Positions 43,532-53,159 are shown, counted from the stretch's first letter. The stretch is DNA of 64,000 bases from Betaproteobacteria bacterium UBA5216 (GCA_002412495.1 DHVE01000053.1:1-64000); one strand, 5' to 3'. Program-made: numbers and translations. The notes: generated from the sequence alone by a model not told the origin.

Positions 43532-44518
43532 CTAATCGAGTTTTAGGCTAATTTCTCTGCCCACCTTGCCCCACTTGGCGATCTCCGCGCGCAGCATGGC
43601 GGAAAACTCCGCCGAAGAACCTGGCGCGGCCTCGACCCCCTCCGCGCTGAATCGCTCGCGGTTGGAATTCCTCGACATCACCTTTGCAACCTCCGCATTG
43701 AGCCGTTCAATCACGCCGCCCGGCGTTTTCGCAGGCACCATCAATCCCCACCAGTTAAGCACCTCGTAACCGGGAATGGTTTCCGCGATGGTGGGCACGT
43801 CGGGCAGCGCTACCGACCGCTTAGAGGTTGTCATCGCAATCGCGCGCAAACGCCCCGTGCTGGTGTGCGGCTTGGCGACGATCACACTGGTCTGCATCAG
43901 TTGCACGTGGCCGCCAACCAGATCCGTCAATGCCGGCGCAGCGCCCTTGTACGGCACGTGCGTCATGCGCACGCCGGAAAATCGCAGCAGTTCCATGCCC
44001 ATGTGCGTGGGACTGCCCTGCCCCGATGACGCGTAAATCAATTGTCCCGGCTGGCTCTTGGCCAGCGCGATCAAGTCCTTGACGCTGCGAACCGGCAGCG
44101 ACGGATGCGTAATCAGCATCAGCGGCGTGACGGCGATCAGGCCCACCGCCGCGAAATCACTGATCGAATCGTAGGGCAGCTTGCGCACGCCTCCGTTGAT
44201 CGTGTACGACGGCGTATTCACCAGCAACGTATGGCCGTCTGGCGGCGCACGCGCGACGATTTCCGTGCCTAGCACGGTACCCGCGCCACCGCGATTATCC
44301 ACAAACACGTTTTGTCCAAAAATTTCCGTCAATTCGGCCGCCAGCGTGCGTGCAATAATGTCGGATGCGCCGCCTGCGCTGAACGGCACCACGATGCGCA
44401 CCGGCTTCTGCGGAAACGATTGCGCCATGCCCGGACTGACCGAGACCATCCCTATCCCAATCCCCACACTGGCCCAGGCCAGCACGTGCCCCATTGCCCG
44501 CGGCCGATTCTTATTCAT
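43532..44518 (-). CDS. Bug/TctC-family substrate-binding protein
   Basis: Bug receptor of 328 aa with signal peptide (cleavage near GMAQS). Motifs seen are FPQKPVRIVVPFSAGGASD, VDNRGGAGTV, PDGHTLL and VPYKGAAPAL. It begins 3 bp after the neighbouring Bug gene and ends 27 bp before the NDP-forming acyl-CoA synthetase, all on the same strand. The layout suggests receptor, receptor, then CoA activation of the imported acid. Confidence 0.93.
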   Translation of the reverse strand: MNKNRPRAMGHVLAWASVGIGIGMVSVSPGMAQSFPQKPVRIVVPFSAGGASDIIARTLAAELTEIFGQNVFVDNRGGAGTVLGTEIVARAPPDGHTLLVNTPSYTINGGVRKLPYDSISDFAAVGLIAVTPLMLITHPSLPVRSVKDLIALAKSQPGQLIYASSGQGSPTHMGMELLRFSGVRMTHVPYKGAAPALTDLVGGHVQLMQTSVIVAKPHTSTGRLRAIAMTTSKRSVALPDVPTIAETIPGYEVLNWWGLMVPAKTPGGVIERLNAEVAKVMSRNSNRERFSAEGVEAAPGSSAEFSAMLRAEIAKWGKVGREISLKLD

Positions 44519-44521
44519 CGC

Positions 44522-45514
44522 TTACTCACCTTTGATTCCCGCTGCCTTCACCACGCGTGCCCATTTCGCACGTTCCGCCGCAATAATATTTGCAAATTCG
44601 TCGGGACCACGGCTCACCACGGAGCCACCATCCCCCGCAAACCGCTTCGCAATATCCGGCACGGCAACCACGCGGGAAATTTCCGCATGCAATTTATTCA
44701 CGATGGCCGGCGGCGTTCCCGCCGGCACCAACACACCGTACCACGGACTGACATCATAGCCCGCAACGGTTTCGGCGATCGCCGGTATATCCGGCAACGT
44801 AGGCGCACGCTTGGGCGTGGTAACAGCAATCCCGCGTAACCGGCCCGCCTTGACATACTGCATTACCGACACCGTGCTGGTAAACGTCATCGCCACCTGT
44901 CCGGCGATTAAATCGCTGGTCGCGGGGCCGGCGCCTTTATAGGGCACGTGAACCAAATCGATGCCCGCAAGCACATTCATCAGAGCGCCCGCCATATGCG
45001 CCACGCCCCCGGTGCCTGACGACGCATAAGTCAGCGCGGCCGCGGGTCGTTTCGCCAAGGCGATCAGTTCGCGCACGGTCTGAATGCCGGTGGACGGATG
45101 TAATGTCAGCAACAAGGGCGCGGCTACCGTCAGATTCACCGGCTGAAAGTGCCGTTCCGCGTCATAAGGCAATTTGCGGTAGATCGAAGGATTGATGGTC
45201 AGTATGCTGGTGTTACCCAGGAACAACACATGACCATCGGCGGGCGACTTGGCAACCAGTTCCGCACCGATAGCGCCATTGGCGCCCGCGCGGTTTTCGA
45301 CCACCACTGGCTGCCCCCAGCTCTCGGTGAATTTTTGCGCCAGCACGCGCGCGAGCACATCGGTTGGCCCGCCCGGTGAATACGGCACGATGAAACGAAT
45401 GGTTCTTGAAGGATAATTATCGGCGATTGATTTTTCCTGCGCATGGACAACCACCCCGCCCAACAGACAGGACGCAACGCAACCAGCGCGCGGAATGAGG
45501 TTCAGTATGTGCAT
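44522..45514 (-). CDS. Bug/TctC-family substrate-binding protein
   Basis: Bug receptor of 330 aa. Start chosen at MHILNLIPRAG (45514), which gives a signal peptide ending VVVHAQ. The longer upstream frame overlaps the ligase gene out of frame and is rejected. Motifs seen are NYPSRTIRFIVPYSPGGPTD, VENRAGANG, ADGHVLF and VPYKGAGPA. It starts 7 bp after the AMP-forming ligase gene. Confidence 0.93.
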   Translation of the reverse strand: MHILNLIPRAGCVASCLLGGVVVHAQEKSIADNYPSRTIRFIVPYSPGGPTDVLARVLAQKFTESWGQPVVVENRAGANGAIGAELVAKSPADGHVLFLGNTSILTINPSIYRKLPYDAERHFQPVNLTVAAPLLLTLHPSTGIQTVRELIALAKRPAAALTYASSGTGGVAHMAGALMNVLAGIDLVHVPYKGAGPATSDLIAGQVAMTFTSTVSVMQYVKAGRLRGIAVTTPKRAPTLPDIPAIAETVAGYDVSPWYGVLVPAGTPPAIVNKLHAEISRVVAVPDIAKRFAGDGGSVVSRGPDEFANIIAAERAKWARVVKAAGIKGE

Positions 45515-45521
45515 ATAGGCA

Positions 45522-47141
45522 TTATAAAGACAGCGCTTGCGCCATTTCACGCAGCTTGTTTTTTTGAATCTTCGGCGCGTTGGCGCCGGCGGTGGTGGGA
45601 AACGCATCCAGCCGCACGATGCGAGCCGGCATCTTGTAGCGCGCGAGCTGCTCCCCGCATGCCCGCTGCAATTGGGCTTCGTCAAATTCGCCCTCCACCC
45701 GCACGAACGCCACGGCGCGCTGGCCGCGTTCGGAAGGAACACCCACCACCTGACATTGCGCCACGCCCGCGCAGCCCAGCAATACCGCTTCAATTTCCGC
45801 AGGACTCACCATGAATCCGGAAAGCTTGAGCACGTCGCCGATGCGCGCTTCATGCACGAAACTGCCGTCGTCCCGCGTGTAGCCGCAATCGCCCGTGCGC
45901 ACGTAACCGTCGTCCGTGATGGCACGCGCCGTCGCCGCCGCGTCGCCAAAATAAGCATGCATCCGGCTCGGCGCACGCACCTGGATTTCTCCCTTTTCAC
46001 CATGTGGCAAAATGCGGCCGGATTCAATGTCCGCCGCCCGCACGTGCGCCTGACTCGACATCGGAAACCCGCCCGCCTCCAGCCAGCGGCTGGTTCCAGC
46101 ATCCGCGCGCTGCAGTGAAAATCGCGCCTGCAATTCACTGGATCCATAGATGGAGCGCACAGGTATGCCGGACTGGATGGCCCGTTCATATACACCCGCG
46201 ATACCCGATCCGCAATTGACGCCGCACAGGCTCGACACATCGTCGTGTTCATTCATCGCATCCAGCCACCGGCGAATGATTTCGTGATTCGCATGAATGT
46301 GCGTGACGCGGTGTTGCCGTATCTGATCAAGACTGCCACGCGCGTCAAACGCTGGCGCAATCACACAGGGCGCGCGGGCGGCAATGGCGGCAACGGGCAT
46401 GCCGAACCCGGAAACCCCGCACAGCGGCGTCACAGCCTTGATCACCGAGCCCGGCGCGTCGTACCCCAGCGCGCGCGCGGTATCCATGGCATGTTGCGTG
46501 ATCGAGCGCTGCGTATGCAACACCAGCTTGGGCGTGCTCGTGGTGCCAGAGGTGGTAAACATCACACAGTAGTCGTCCGCCCGGCCCACCGCGCGCGCAT
46601 CGCCGCCTTTGACCGGCAACTGGTGACTGGGCGTAACGGGCAGGCCGCACACGTTTTGCGGCAACTCATCGCCTTCCGTATACCCCACGATATGCCGCAG
46701 ATCGCGCAGGCATACGGTATCGACGCGCCGCAAAATCCCCGTGAAATCAATGCCGCGAAATCCAGGCCAGTACACCAGCATCCTCGCGCCTGAGCGGCCG
46801 AGAATATCGCCCAATTCCCGCGACTTGAAGCGCGTATTAAGTGCGACCACCGGTGCGCCGATGCGGGCACACGCAAATAGCAGTTCCACCCATAGCGGCA
46901 CGTTGGGCAACCAGATGGCCACGCGATCACCATGCTGGATGCCACGCGCCTGCAAGCCCGCCGCAAGCGCCGTGCTCGCCGCCCGCAATTGCGTAGAGGT
47001 GATGTGACGCGTACCGTGGATCAGCGCCGTTGCCTGTGGGTGCGTCTTGGCGGCTGCCTCAAGCAGTGCCCACAACGGGATTCCACCGCTATTCGCGGCA
47101 CAAGACGATGAATGGGTAAATTCTGGCATAACGTGGGCCAT
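45522..47141 (-). CDS. AMP-forming acyl-CoA synthetase/ligase
   Basis: ANL-superfamily enzyme of 539 aa. The P-loop-like motif TTSGTTSTPKLVLH, the Y/GSSELQ adenine-site region (YGSSELQARF), the hinge motif RTGDCGYTRDDG and the A8 segment LKLSGFMVSPAEIE are seen. The C-terminal catalytic Lys lies in NAPKIQKNKL. It activates an unknown carboxylic acid through an acyl-adenylate to a CoA ester. Two close ATGs (47141 and 47129) are possible and neither has a good ribosome-binding site. A perfect palindrome covers the start region. Confidence 0.93.
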   Translation of the reverse strand: MAHVMPEFTHSSSCAANSGGIPLWALLEAAAKTHPQATALIHGTRHITSTQLRAASTALAAGLQARGIQHGDRVAIWLPNVPLWVELLFACARIGAPVVALNTRFKSRELGDILGRSGARMLVYWPGFRGIDFTGILRRVDTVCLRDLRHIVGYTEGDELPQNVCGLPVTPSHQLPVKGGDARAVGRADDYCVMFTTSGTTSTPKLVLHTQRSITQHAMDTARALGYDAPGSVIKAVTPLCGVSGFGMPVAAIAARAPCVIAPAFDARGSLDQIRQHRVTHIHANHEIIRRWLDAMNEHDDVSSLCGVNCGSGIAGVYERAIQSGIPVRSIYGSSELQARFSLQRADAGTSRWLEAGGFPMSSQAHVRAADIESGRILPHGEKGEIQVRAPSRMHAYFGDAAATARAITDDGYVRTGDCGYTRDDGSFVHEARIGDVLKLSGFMVSPAEIEAVLLGCAGVAQCQVVGVPSERGQRAVAFVRVEGEFDEAQLQRACGEQLARYKMPARIVRLDAFPTTAGANAPKIQKNKLREMAQALSL

Positions 47142-47158
47142 AGTTTAAACGCCCACGT
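47131..47158. promoter_or_regulatory. Perfect inverted repeat at the ligase start (possible operator or terminator stem)
   Basis: ACGTGGGC and GCCCACGT are separated by 12 nt. The palindrome spans the ATG at 47141. The T-run expected of an intrinsic terminator is absent, so an operator or an mRNA hairpin limiting translation is more likely. It lies in the only sizeable gap (110 bp) between the tandem Bug genes and the ligase gene. Confidence 0.4.
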
Positions 47159-47251
47159 GGCCAACGCAACCTGCACGCATCAGGCAAGGTTGCCGCTTAC
47201 GCCATTTGATCCGGCCGGTGATCTTCTGAAATCGGCCGTACGCCCCGCGTC

Positions 47252-48268
47252 CTACTCTTCGCGGATGCCGGCGCTCCGAATGACTTTGCCAAGGATCGAA
47301 ATATCTCTTGCGATATTGTCCGCAAATTCCCGTGGCGTGCCGGCGACCACATCCACGCCGGAGCCGGCCAGCCGTTCACGCGCTTCGGGCTTCATCAGCA
47401 CGTTGCGGATTTCCGCATTCAGTTGATCGACAATGGCCTTCGGCGTGCGCGCCGGCGCGAACAAACCCGAGAACGTGACGGACTCATAACCGGGCACACC
47501 AGAGGCCGCTATGGTCGGCAGATCGGGAAATGCGGGTGAAGGCTTGGCCATGGTAACCGCCAAACCCCGCAACTTGCCCGATTTGATGTGTGGTGCCACC
47601 GACGACGCAACCGCGAACATCATCTGTATCTGGCCGCCGAACACGTCATTCAGCGCGGTACCCGTGCCCCGATACGGAACGCGCACGATGTTCACGCCTG
47701 CCATGTATTTGAACAGCTCGGCGGACATGTGCGTGGCCGTGCCCAGCGCAGCGGATCCGTAATTGATTTTGCCCGGCGCGGCCTTCGCCAGCGCGATGAG
47801 TTCCTGCACGGATTTCGCCGGAACGCCGGGGTACACCACCAGCACCGCCGGTGTGCTGATGGCCTGTACGACCGGCGTGAAATCCTTGCCGGTATCGTAC
47901 GGAACATCCTTGCGTATCAACGGCAGCAGCCAGAGCGTGCTGCCGTAATAGAGCAACGTATACCCGTCCGCCGGCGCGCGCGCCACGATATCGCCCGCGA
48001 CCACGCCGCCGCCGCGGTTATCGACCACCACGGTTTTCCCCCATGCCGCATTCAGGCCCTGCCCAATGATGCGGGACACAATATCGCTGCCCCCGCCGGC
48101 CTCGGCGGTCACGATGCGTATGGGCTTGACGGGAAATTTCTGGGCTTGTGCCCACGCGACGTTGGCTGACATCACCATCAGCATTGCGCATCCGGCGGGG
48201 CCCAAGGCCCCCATGGACGCAACAGCGCCCCGTGCGCTTGGACGGCCTGCTCTCATCTCTTTACCCAT
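47252..48268 (-). CDS. Bug/TctC-family substrate-binding protein, tandem copy 3
   Basis: Bug receptor of 338 aa with signal peptide ending NVAWAQ. It belongs to a distinct subgroup with the loop VDNRGGGVVAGD and the segment YGSTLWLLPLIRKDVPYD. The two next upstream genes share these features, so the three arose by tandem duplication. No membrane subunits are nearby. Last gene of the catabolic array before a 110-bp gap. Confidence 0.93.
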   Translation of the reverse strand: MGKEMRAGRPSARGAVASMGALGPAGCAMLMVMSANVAWAQAQKFPVKPIRIVTAEAGGGSDIVSRIIGQGLNAAWGKTVVVDNRGGGVVAGDIVARAPADGYTLLYYGSTLWLLPLIRKDVPYDTGKDFTPVVQAISTPAVLVVYPGVPAKSVQELIALAKAAPGKINYGSAALGTATHMSAELFKYMAGVNIVRVPYRGTGTALNDVFGGQIQMMFAVASSVAPHIKSGKLRGLAVTMAKPSPAFPDLPTIAASGVPGYESVTFSGLFAPARTPKAIVDQLNAEIRNVLMKPEARERLAGSGVDVVAGTPREFADNIARDISILGKVIRSAGIREE

Positions 48269-48276
48269 GGCACCTG

Positions 48277-49239
48277 TTATCTTTCCTGTATCCCGGCTTC
48301 GCGGATGACTTTCCCCATGCGGGCGACTTCGGCCTTGATGGCCGCCGCGAGTTCTTCGCGTGTGCTACCCACGGGTTCCGCGCCGATGCCTGCGAATCGG
48401 TCTCGCGTATCCGGGCGTGATAGTATGCGCACCATTTCCTGCTGAAGTCGGGAAACGACGCCATCAGGGGTTTTGGCCGGCGCGAAAATACCGTGAAAGG
48501 ATACAGCCTCGAAACCGGGGAGACCTGCCTCGGCAATCGTGGGCAAGTCCGGGTATGCAGCCATTCGTGTGCCGGTGGTAACGCCCAATGCACGCACGCG
48601 CCCCGCTTGGATATGCGGCTTGGCCGGTGCTGCGGTCGCAAACATGAGCTGAACCTCACCGCTCAGCACCGCATTCAACGCGGAAGGACTCCCGCGGTAC
48701 GAGATGCGCACAATATTCACGTTCGCCATGGAATTAAACAACTCCCCGGCAAGGTGATTAATCGTCCCCGGTGCGGCAGTACTAAAGTTAATTTGACCAG
48801 GACGCGCGCGCGCCAATGCCACCAGATCTTTTACCGATTTTACTGGCAGCGACGGGTGAATAACCAGCATGTTTCCTGCTCGTCCAGCAAGCGTTACCGG
48901 CACAAAATCCCGCTGCGGATCGTACGGCACCTGCTTGCGCATGAGCGGCAGCAACCATAAGGTATTGCCATAGAGCAGCAGCGTGTAACCGTCCGGCGCC
49001 GCACGCGCCACCACGTCGCCCGCGACCACCCCGCCACCGCGATTTTCAACGATCACCTGTTGCCCGAAGGCGCTGGTCAGTCCCACCGCGAGCAGCCGCG
49101 CGATAAAGTCACCGCCGCCCCCAGCCTCGGATGCGACGATGCGCACCGTTTTCGACGGGAAATCCTGCGCAACCACCGCCGGCACATGGGACAACAACGC
49201 AAAAATCCCAGTCGTCACGAAAAGATTTACAACATTCAT
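48277..49239 (-). CDS. Bug/TctC-family substrate-binding protein, tandem copy 2
   Basis: Bug receptor of 320 aa. Start at MNVVNLFVTTG (49239), which gives a signal peptide ending AVVAQ. The loop VENRGGGVVAGD and the segment YGNTLWLLPLMRKQVPYDPQRDF are almost identical to those of the gene just upstream. It lies 8 bp before the third copy and 34 bp after the first. These are probably paralogues with related ligands. Confidence 0.93.
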   Translation of the reverse strand: MNVVNLFVTTGIFALLSHVPAVVAQDFPSKTVRIVASEAGGGGDFIARLLAVGLTSAFGQQVIVENRGGGVVAGDVVARAAPDGYTLLLYGNTLWLLPLMRKQVPYDPQRDFVPVTLAGRAGNMLVIHPSLPVKSVKDLVALARARPGQINFSTAAPGTINHLAGELFNSMANVNIVRISYRGSPSALNAVLSGEVQLMFATAAPAKPHIQAGRVRALGVTTGTRMAAYPDLPTIAEAGLPGFEAVSFHGIFAPAKTPDGVVSRLQQEMVRILSRPDTRDRFAGIGAEPVGSTREELAAAIKAEVARMGKVIREAGIQER

Positions 49240-49273
49240 TCGGGAAAGTGGCGGCGTCACTGATAACCTTGCT

Positions 49274-50356
49274 TCATTCTTCGCGCAGGCCCGCGCTGGC
49301 GATGACGCCCCGCATATAACCCACTTCGTTTTGGATGGCAGCGGCCAGCGCTTCTGGCGAACTACCGACGGATTCCACCGCAGTTCCAGCGAGACGTTCC
49401 CGTATGTCGGGCGACTGCAGAATACGCACAGTTTCCTGGTTGAGCCGCGATACGATGGTTGATGGCGCGCCCGCCGGCGTAAACAAGCCGAACAGCGAAT
49501 ACACTTCATAGCCGGGCAGCCCCGCGCTGGCCACGGTCGGCAGATTGGGAAAGAGCGGCGACGGCTGCTGCGATGTAATGGCCAGCGCCCTGACTCTGCC
49601 CGACTGGAGCATCGGCAGAATCCCCGCGCCGAGCATGAACATGACGTCCACCTGGCCGCTCATAACCGATGTAAACGCCGATGCCGCTCCTCGAAAGGCA
49701 ACTCGTACGATGTTTACCTTGGCCATGTGCTTGAAAAACTCCGCGGCAAGGTGATTGCTGGTGCCCAACGCGGCAGAGGCATAATTGAGTTGCCCAGGAC
49801 GCGCCCGCGCCAGCGCGATTAACTCCTTCACGCTTTTCACCGGCAGCGACGGGTGAACCAACAGAATCGCCGGCGCGCGCGTGAGCAGTGAAACCGGCAG
49901 AAAATCTCGATGCGGATCGTACGGCACCTGCTTGCGCATCATCGGCAGCAACCAAAGCGTGTTGCCGTACAGCAGCAGCGTATAACCGTCCGGCGCGGAA
50001 CGCGCGACTACATCGCCAGCAATAACACCACCCCCGCGATTATCGACGACCACCTGCTGCCCCATGGAAGCCGCATAACCTTGCGACAGGATACGCGCAA
50101 CAAAATCTCCCGCCCCACCGGCCTCGGAGACGACAATTCGGACGGGCTTTACGGGATACGCTTGCGGCTGTGCCGCCGCCGGTGTCCCAAAAGCCCAACA
50201 TCCCATGGTCACAGCGGCCACCATCAGTCCTCGTACGGTGGCGCCAATGCGCACTTGGTACACTTGGGGCACGTGGTAAGAACGGTTCCTATGCCCGCCG
50301 CAGGTGCGCGCACGGCCGTGCCGTTTGCGCGCACATGGAGGGGCGTGACGTATCAT
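49274..50356 (-). CDS. Bug/TctC-family substrate-binding protein, tandem copy 1
   Basis: Bug receptor of up to 360 aa. The ATG at 50356 overlaps the amidohydrolase stop by 4 bp (ATGA), which favours this start. It leaves a long basic N-terminal region before the hydrophobic core (GLMVAAVTMGCWAFGTPAAAQ), so a start at an internal GTG (50272) is possible. Mature motifs are AYPVKPVRIVVSEAGG, VDNRGGGVIAGD and YGNTLWLLPMMRKQ. Coupling to an amidohydrolase links the receptor to that pathway. Confidence 0.9.
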   Translation of the reverse strand: MIRHAPPCARKRHGRARTCGGHRNRSYHVPQVYQVRIGATVRGLMVAAVTMGCWAFGTPAAAQPQAYPVKPVRIVVSEAGGAGDFVARILSQGYAASMGQQVVVDNRGGGVIAGDVVARSAPDGYTLLLYGNTLWLLPMMRKQVPYDPHRDFLPVSLLTRAPAILLVHPSLPVKSVKELIALARARPGQLNYASAALGTSNHLAAEFFKHMAKVNIVRVAFRGAASAFTSVMSGQVDVMFMLGAGILPMLQSGRVRALAITSQQPSPLFPNLPTVASAGLPGYEVYSLFGLFTPAGAPSTIVSRLNQETVRILQSPDIRERLAGTAVESVGSSPEALAAAIQNEVGYMRGVIASAGLREE

Positions 50357-51378
50357 GCGGTGCGGCCTGCCGCCTGTTTGCCATAGCGGCTGTAAACGCG
50401 ATGCACGTTCGTGTGAAAAATCTTCTCGCGATCGCCAGCCGAAAGACCCTCAATGGCGTCGATGTAGCGCTTGGTGTCGTCGTAGTTAAAACCGGTTTCG
50501 GGATTTACGCCCCGCACCGCACCGAAAATCTCTTGTGCAAACAAGATGTTATCGACCGGGATCACCTTGAGCAACAGTTCGATCCCCGGCTTGTGATAGA
50601 CGCAGGTATCGAAGTAGACATTGTTCAGCAGCAATTCCTTCAAGGGCGGACGCTTCATGTCCTGTGCAAGGCCCTGATAGCGGCCCCAGTGATACGGCAC
50701 CGCACCGCCCCCATGCGGGATAACAAACTTCAGCGTTGGAAAATCCTTGAAGATATTCGACGTCAAGAACTGCATGAACGCCGTGGTATCACCATTGATA
50801 TAGTGTGCGCCGGTGTGATGAAAATTCGGGTTGCACGAGCCGCTCACATGCACCATCGCGGGCACATCCAGCTCGACCATTTTTTCATACAGCGGGTACC
50901 ACCACTTGTCGGTGAGCGGCGGATCGGTCCAGTAACCGCCCGACGGATCGGGATTCAGGTTACAGCCGATAAAGCCGTATTCCTTCACGCACTTTTCGAG
51001 TTCAGGAATGCAATTGGCGGGCGCAACACCCGGCGACTGCGGTAACTGGCATACGCCCACGAACTTGTCGGGATACATCTTGCACACGCGATGAATCAGT
51101 TCATTGCAGATCGCCGACCATGTTTCACTGGTGTTGCGGTTACCGATGTGATGCCCCATTTGCCCCGCTATGGGCGAAAAAATCGTGAAATCGACGCCAC
51201 GGTCAGTCATGGACTTCAACTGAGCCCCTTGCAGGCTTTCGCGGATTTCGTCGTCGCTGATGACCGGCGGTGCCTTGGGATTCAACGAGGAATCCTTCAG
51301 GGCGTCGATCTGGCGCTGACGCCAATCCTTCAGCGGCTTGGGAGCGGTGGTGTAATGCCCGTGGCAGTCGATGATCAT
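50353..51378 (-). CDS. Amidohydrolase-family enzyme resembling 4-oxalomesaconate hydratase (LigJ-like)
   Basis: TIM-barrel amidohydrolase-2 family protein of 341 aa. Metal site residues are in MIIDCHGHYT at the N-terminus, the His of MVHVSGSC and VIPHGGGAVPYHWGR, with a late acidic position near AVRGVNPETG. The segments GCNLNPDPSGG and PPLTDKWWYPLYEKMVELDVPAM are characteristic of LigJ/ACMSD-type enzymes that hydrate or decarboxylate aromatic ring-cleavage products. The exact reaction is inferred from similarity only. It lies 15 bp after a decarboxylase-like gene. Confidence 0.85.
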   Translation of the reverse strand: MIIDCHGHYTTAPKPLKDWRQRQIDALKDSSLNPKAPPVISDDEIRESLQGAQLKSMTDRGVDFTIFSPIAGQMGHHIGNRNTSETWSAICNELIHRVCKMYPDKFVGVCQLPQSPGVAPANCIPELEKCVKEYGFIGCNLNPDPSGGYWTDPPLTDKWWYPLYEKMVELDVPAMVHVSGSCNPNFHHTGAHYINGDTTAFMQFLTSNIFKDFPTLKFVIPHGGGAVPYHWGRYQGLAQDMKRPPLKELLLNNVYFDTCVYHKPGIELLLKVIPVDNILFAQEIFGAVRGVNPETGFNYDDTKRYIDAIEGLSAGDREKIFHTNVHRVYSRYGKQAAGRTA

Positions 51379-51393
51379 GGTAGTTTCGCTCTG

Positions 51394-52290
51394 TCAGTCC
51401 AGCGCGCGCGTGGTGTCGTTAAACAAATCATCGGCCCTGAGTTGCTTTGGGATAATGCGCTGCTGCCACGCGTACTCCGCCGCGATGTCGAAATCACGCT
51501 TCACTGCCGCATAGCCGATCGGGCGCTTGTCGATGCCATCCTTCGGCAACGGCTCATTTGCCGCAGCCTTGCTTTCCTTCATCAGCCGGTAAATCTCGCG
51601 GACGGCATCCGGGTTCTCTTTCGCAAACGCGGCGCCGACTACCACAATGTGATTCACCATCAGGGCGTTGTTTTTCTTGTTCCACGCTATGCCTGCGGCC
51701 GCCGGATCCGGAACCAGCGTGCGGAACTTCGGGTTTTGATCGGCTGCGAGCACCGCGGCATCGACTTCACCGTCGAGCAGCATCTGCGCCAGCTTTTTGC
51801 CCTTGTTAGCCCGACGCACGTTTGATGGCTCTTTGTATTCCGGAACATGCCCATCGCCCTGCGCGACAAAGTTGACCTTGGAAAGATCCACGCCGTAGTC
51901 GTTGTGCAGAATGCCGCGCACCCACGTGGGCGTGGTTTGTGAATACGTGCGCATGCCAATCGTCTTGCCGTGCAGATCCTCGGGCTTTAACACGCCCCGG
52001 TCCGCGTTGTAGGCAATCTGCCCGTGCTGAAAACGCCCGTGCAGCGCCACCGGCAGCGCGATCAGCGGATAACCATAGCCTATCGCCTGCAGCACTGTCA
52101 TCAGCGCGAGTTCGCCGAAATGGAACTCGCCTTTCACCACCCGCTTGAAGTGATCGTGCGGAACCTCGCCTTCGGCGAATTTCAGGAAGTTGAACTCAAC
52201 GCCATTGGCCTTCAGCTTGCCCTGTTTCAGGGCGAGCGTGTTGGGGTAATCCCCCAGCATCGCATTGATTTTTACATTGGCTGAACTCAT
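51394..52290 (-). CDS. 4,5-dihydroxyphthalate decarboxylase-like protein (PBP2 fold), copy A
   Basis: 298 aa from the ATG at 52290. The family looks like periplasmic-binding-protein type 2 domains: DYPNTLALKQGKL, GELALMTVLQAIGYGYPLIALPV, then YSQTTPTWVRGILHNDYGVD and GEVDAAVLAADQNP. It has no signal peptide and no ABC transporter genes beside it, so a cytoplasmic enzyme of the 4,5-dihydroxyphthalate decarboxylase type is more likely than a binding protein. A second paralogue is at 53212. It sits between two amidohydrolase genes. Confidence 0.8.
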   Translation of the reverse strand: MSSANVKINAMLGDYPNTLALKQGKLKANGVEFNFLKFAEGEVPHDHFKRVVKGEFHFGELALMTVLQAIGYGYPLIALPVALHGRFQHGQIAYNADRGVLKPEDLHGKTIGMRTYSQTTPTWVRGILHNDYGVDLSKVNFVAQGDGHVPEYKEPSNVRRANKGKKLAQMLLDGEVDAAVLAADQNPKFRTLVPDPAAAGIAWNKKNNALMVNHIVVVGAAFAKENPDAVREIYRLMKESKAAANEPLPKDGIDKRPIGYAAVKRDFDIAAEYAWQQRIIPKQLRADDLFNDTTRALD

Positions 52291-52304
52291 GGTGTTTCTC
52301 CTTT

Positions 52305-53159
52305 CTAGTCTGCCAGCGCGGGATAGAGAGACTGCGCGGTCTTGGCGAGGATCCACTCCTGATCGCTTTGCGAGAGGCACGACAGCGCAGAGCGGGCTTC
52401 ATCCGCCATTTCCTTGAGCGATCCCTTGGAGGCCGGGTAGTTCGAGCCCCAGGCGATGCGATTCGCGGGAATTTCCTTCACCAGCCGTGGGAAGAACACC
52501 TCGGGAGAATTGGCGCCCTCCCGCGAGAATCGCACGTTGTTGGTCGAGAGCTTGAAATACAGGCTCGGGTATTTCGACAGTTCGAACAGGAACGCCGCGC
52601 GGTCATACGGCGGCTGGTCATTCTGCGGTACGCGGATCAGGTGATCGACGATGATCTTCACATTCGAAAACCGGCGAATCAGGGTGTAGAGCATGTGCAG
52701 CCCTTCGCGGCGCAATTGGGTAACGACGGGAATCTTGAGTTCCGCGCAGGTTTCCCACGCCTTGAAGGTTTTCGGGTCGTCGAGCGTATCGGCCTGTTTG
52801 TCGAAGGTGCTACCGGCGCTGAATATGCGCAGGCCGGTTACACCCCTGGTTTGCCAATAACGGATTTTTTCCGACGCATCGGGCGCCGCGAAATCCACCG
52901 AACCCACGCCGGTGAAGCGCTTCGGCATGGTGGCGATGGAATCGCACATATAGGTGTTGTCGTAGCCGTAGGTGGTGGACGAATGAACAATCGCCGCCTT
53001 GTCCACACCCGCCGCGTTCATCGAAGCAACGAGATTCTCGAAATCAATCGGACGCTCGGCGGACCACACCGAGCGCTTGCCGCCGAGCGGCGCGATTGGA
53101 TATTTTTTCTCGTCCTTCGAAATAATGTGCGGATGAATGTCGATCATTTTGGAAGCCAT
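52305..53159 (-). CDS. Amidohydrolase-family enzyme (LigI/TIM-barrel type)
   Basis: 284 aa. The N-terminal metal motif is MIDIHPHIIS, followed by a TIM barrel with KIIVDHLIRVP and IAWGSNYPASKG, where Ser replaces the usual C-terminal Asp neighbour context. The pattern matches amidohydrolase-2 members such as 2-pyrone-4,6-dicarboxylate lactonase and related decarboxylases. The substrate is not determined. It is in the same leftward run as the two decarboxylase-like genes, spaced 14 and 52 bp from them. Confidence 0.83.
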   Translation of the reverse strand: MASKMIDIHPHIISKDEKKYPIAPLGGKRSVWSAERPIDFENLVASMNAAGVDKAAIVHSSTTYGYDNTYMCDSIATMPKRFTGVGSVDFAAPDASEKIRYWQTRGVTGLRIFSAGSTFDKQADTLDDPKTFKAWETCAELKIPVVTQLRREGLHMLYTLIRRFSNVKIIVDHLIRVPQNDQPPYDRAAFLFELSKYPSLYFKLSTNNVRFSREGANSPEVFFPRLVKEIPANRIAWGSNYPASKGSLKEMADEARSALSCLSQSDQEWILAKTAQSLYPALAD

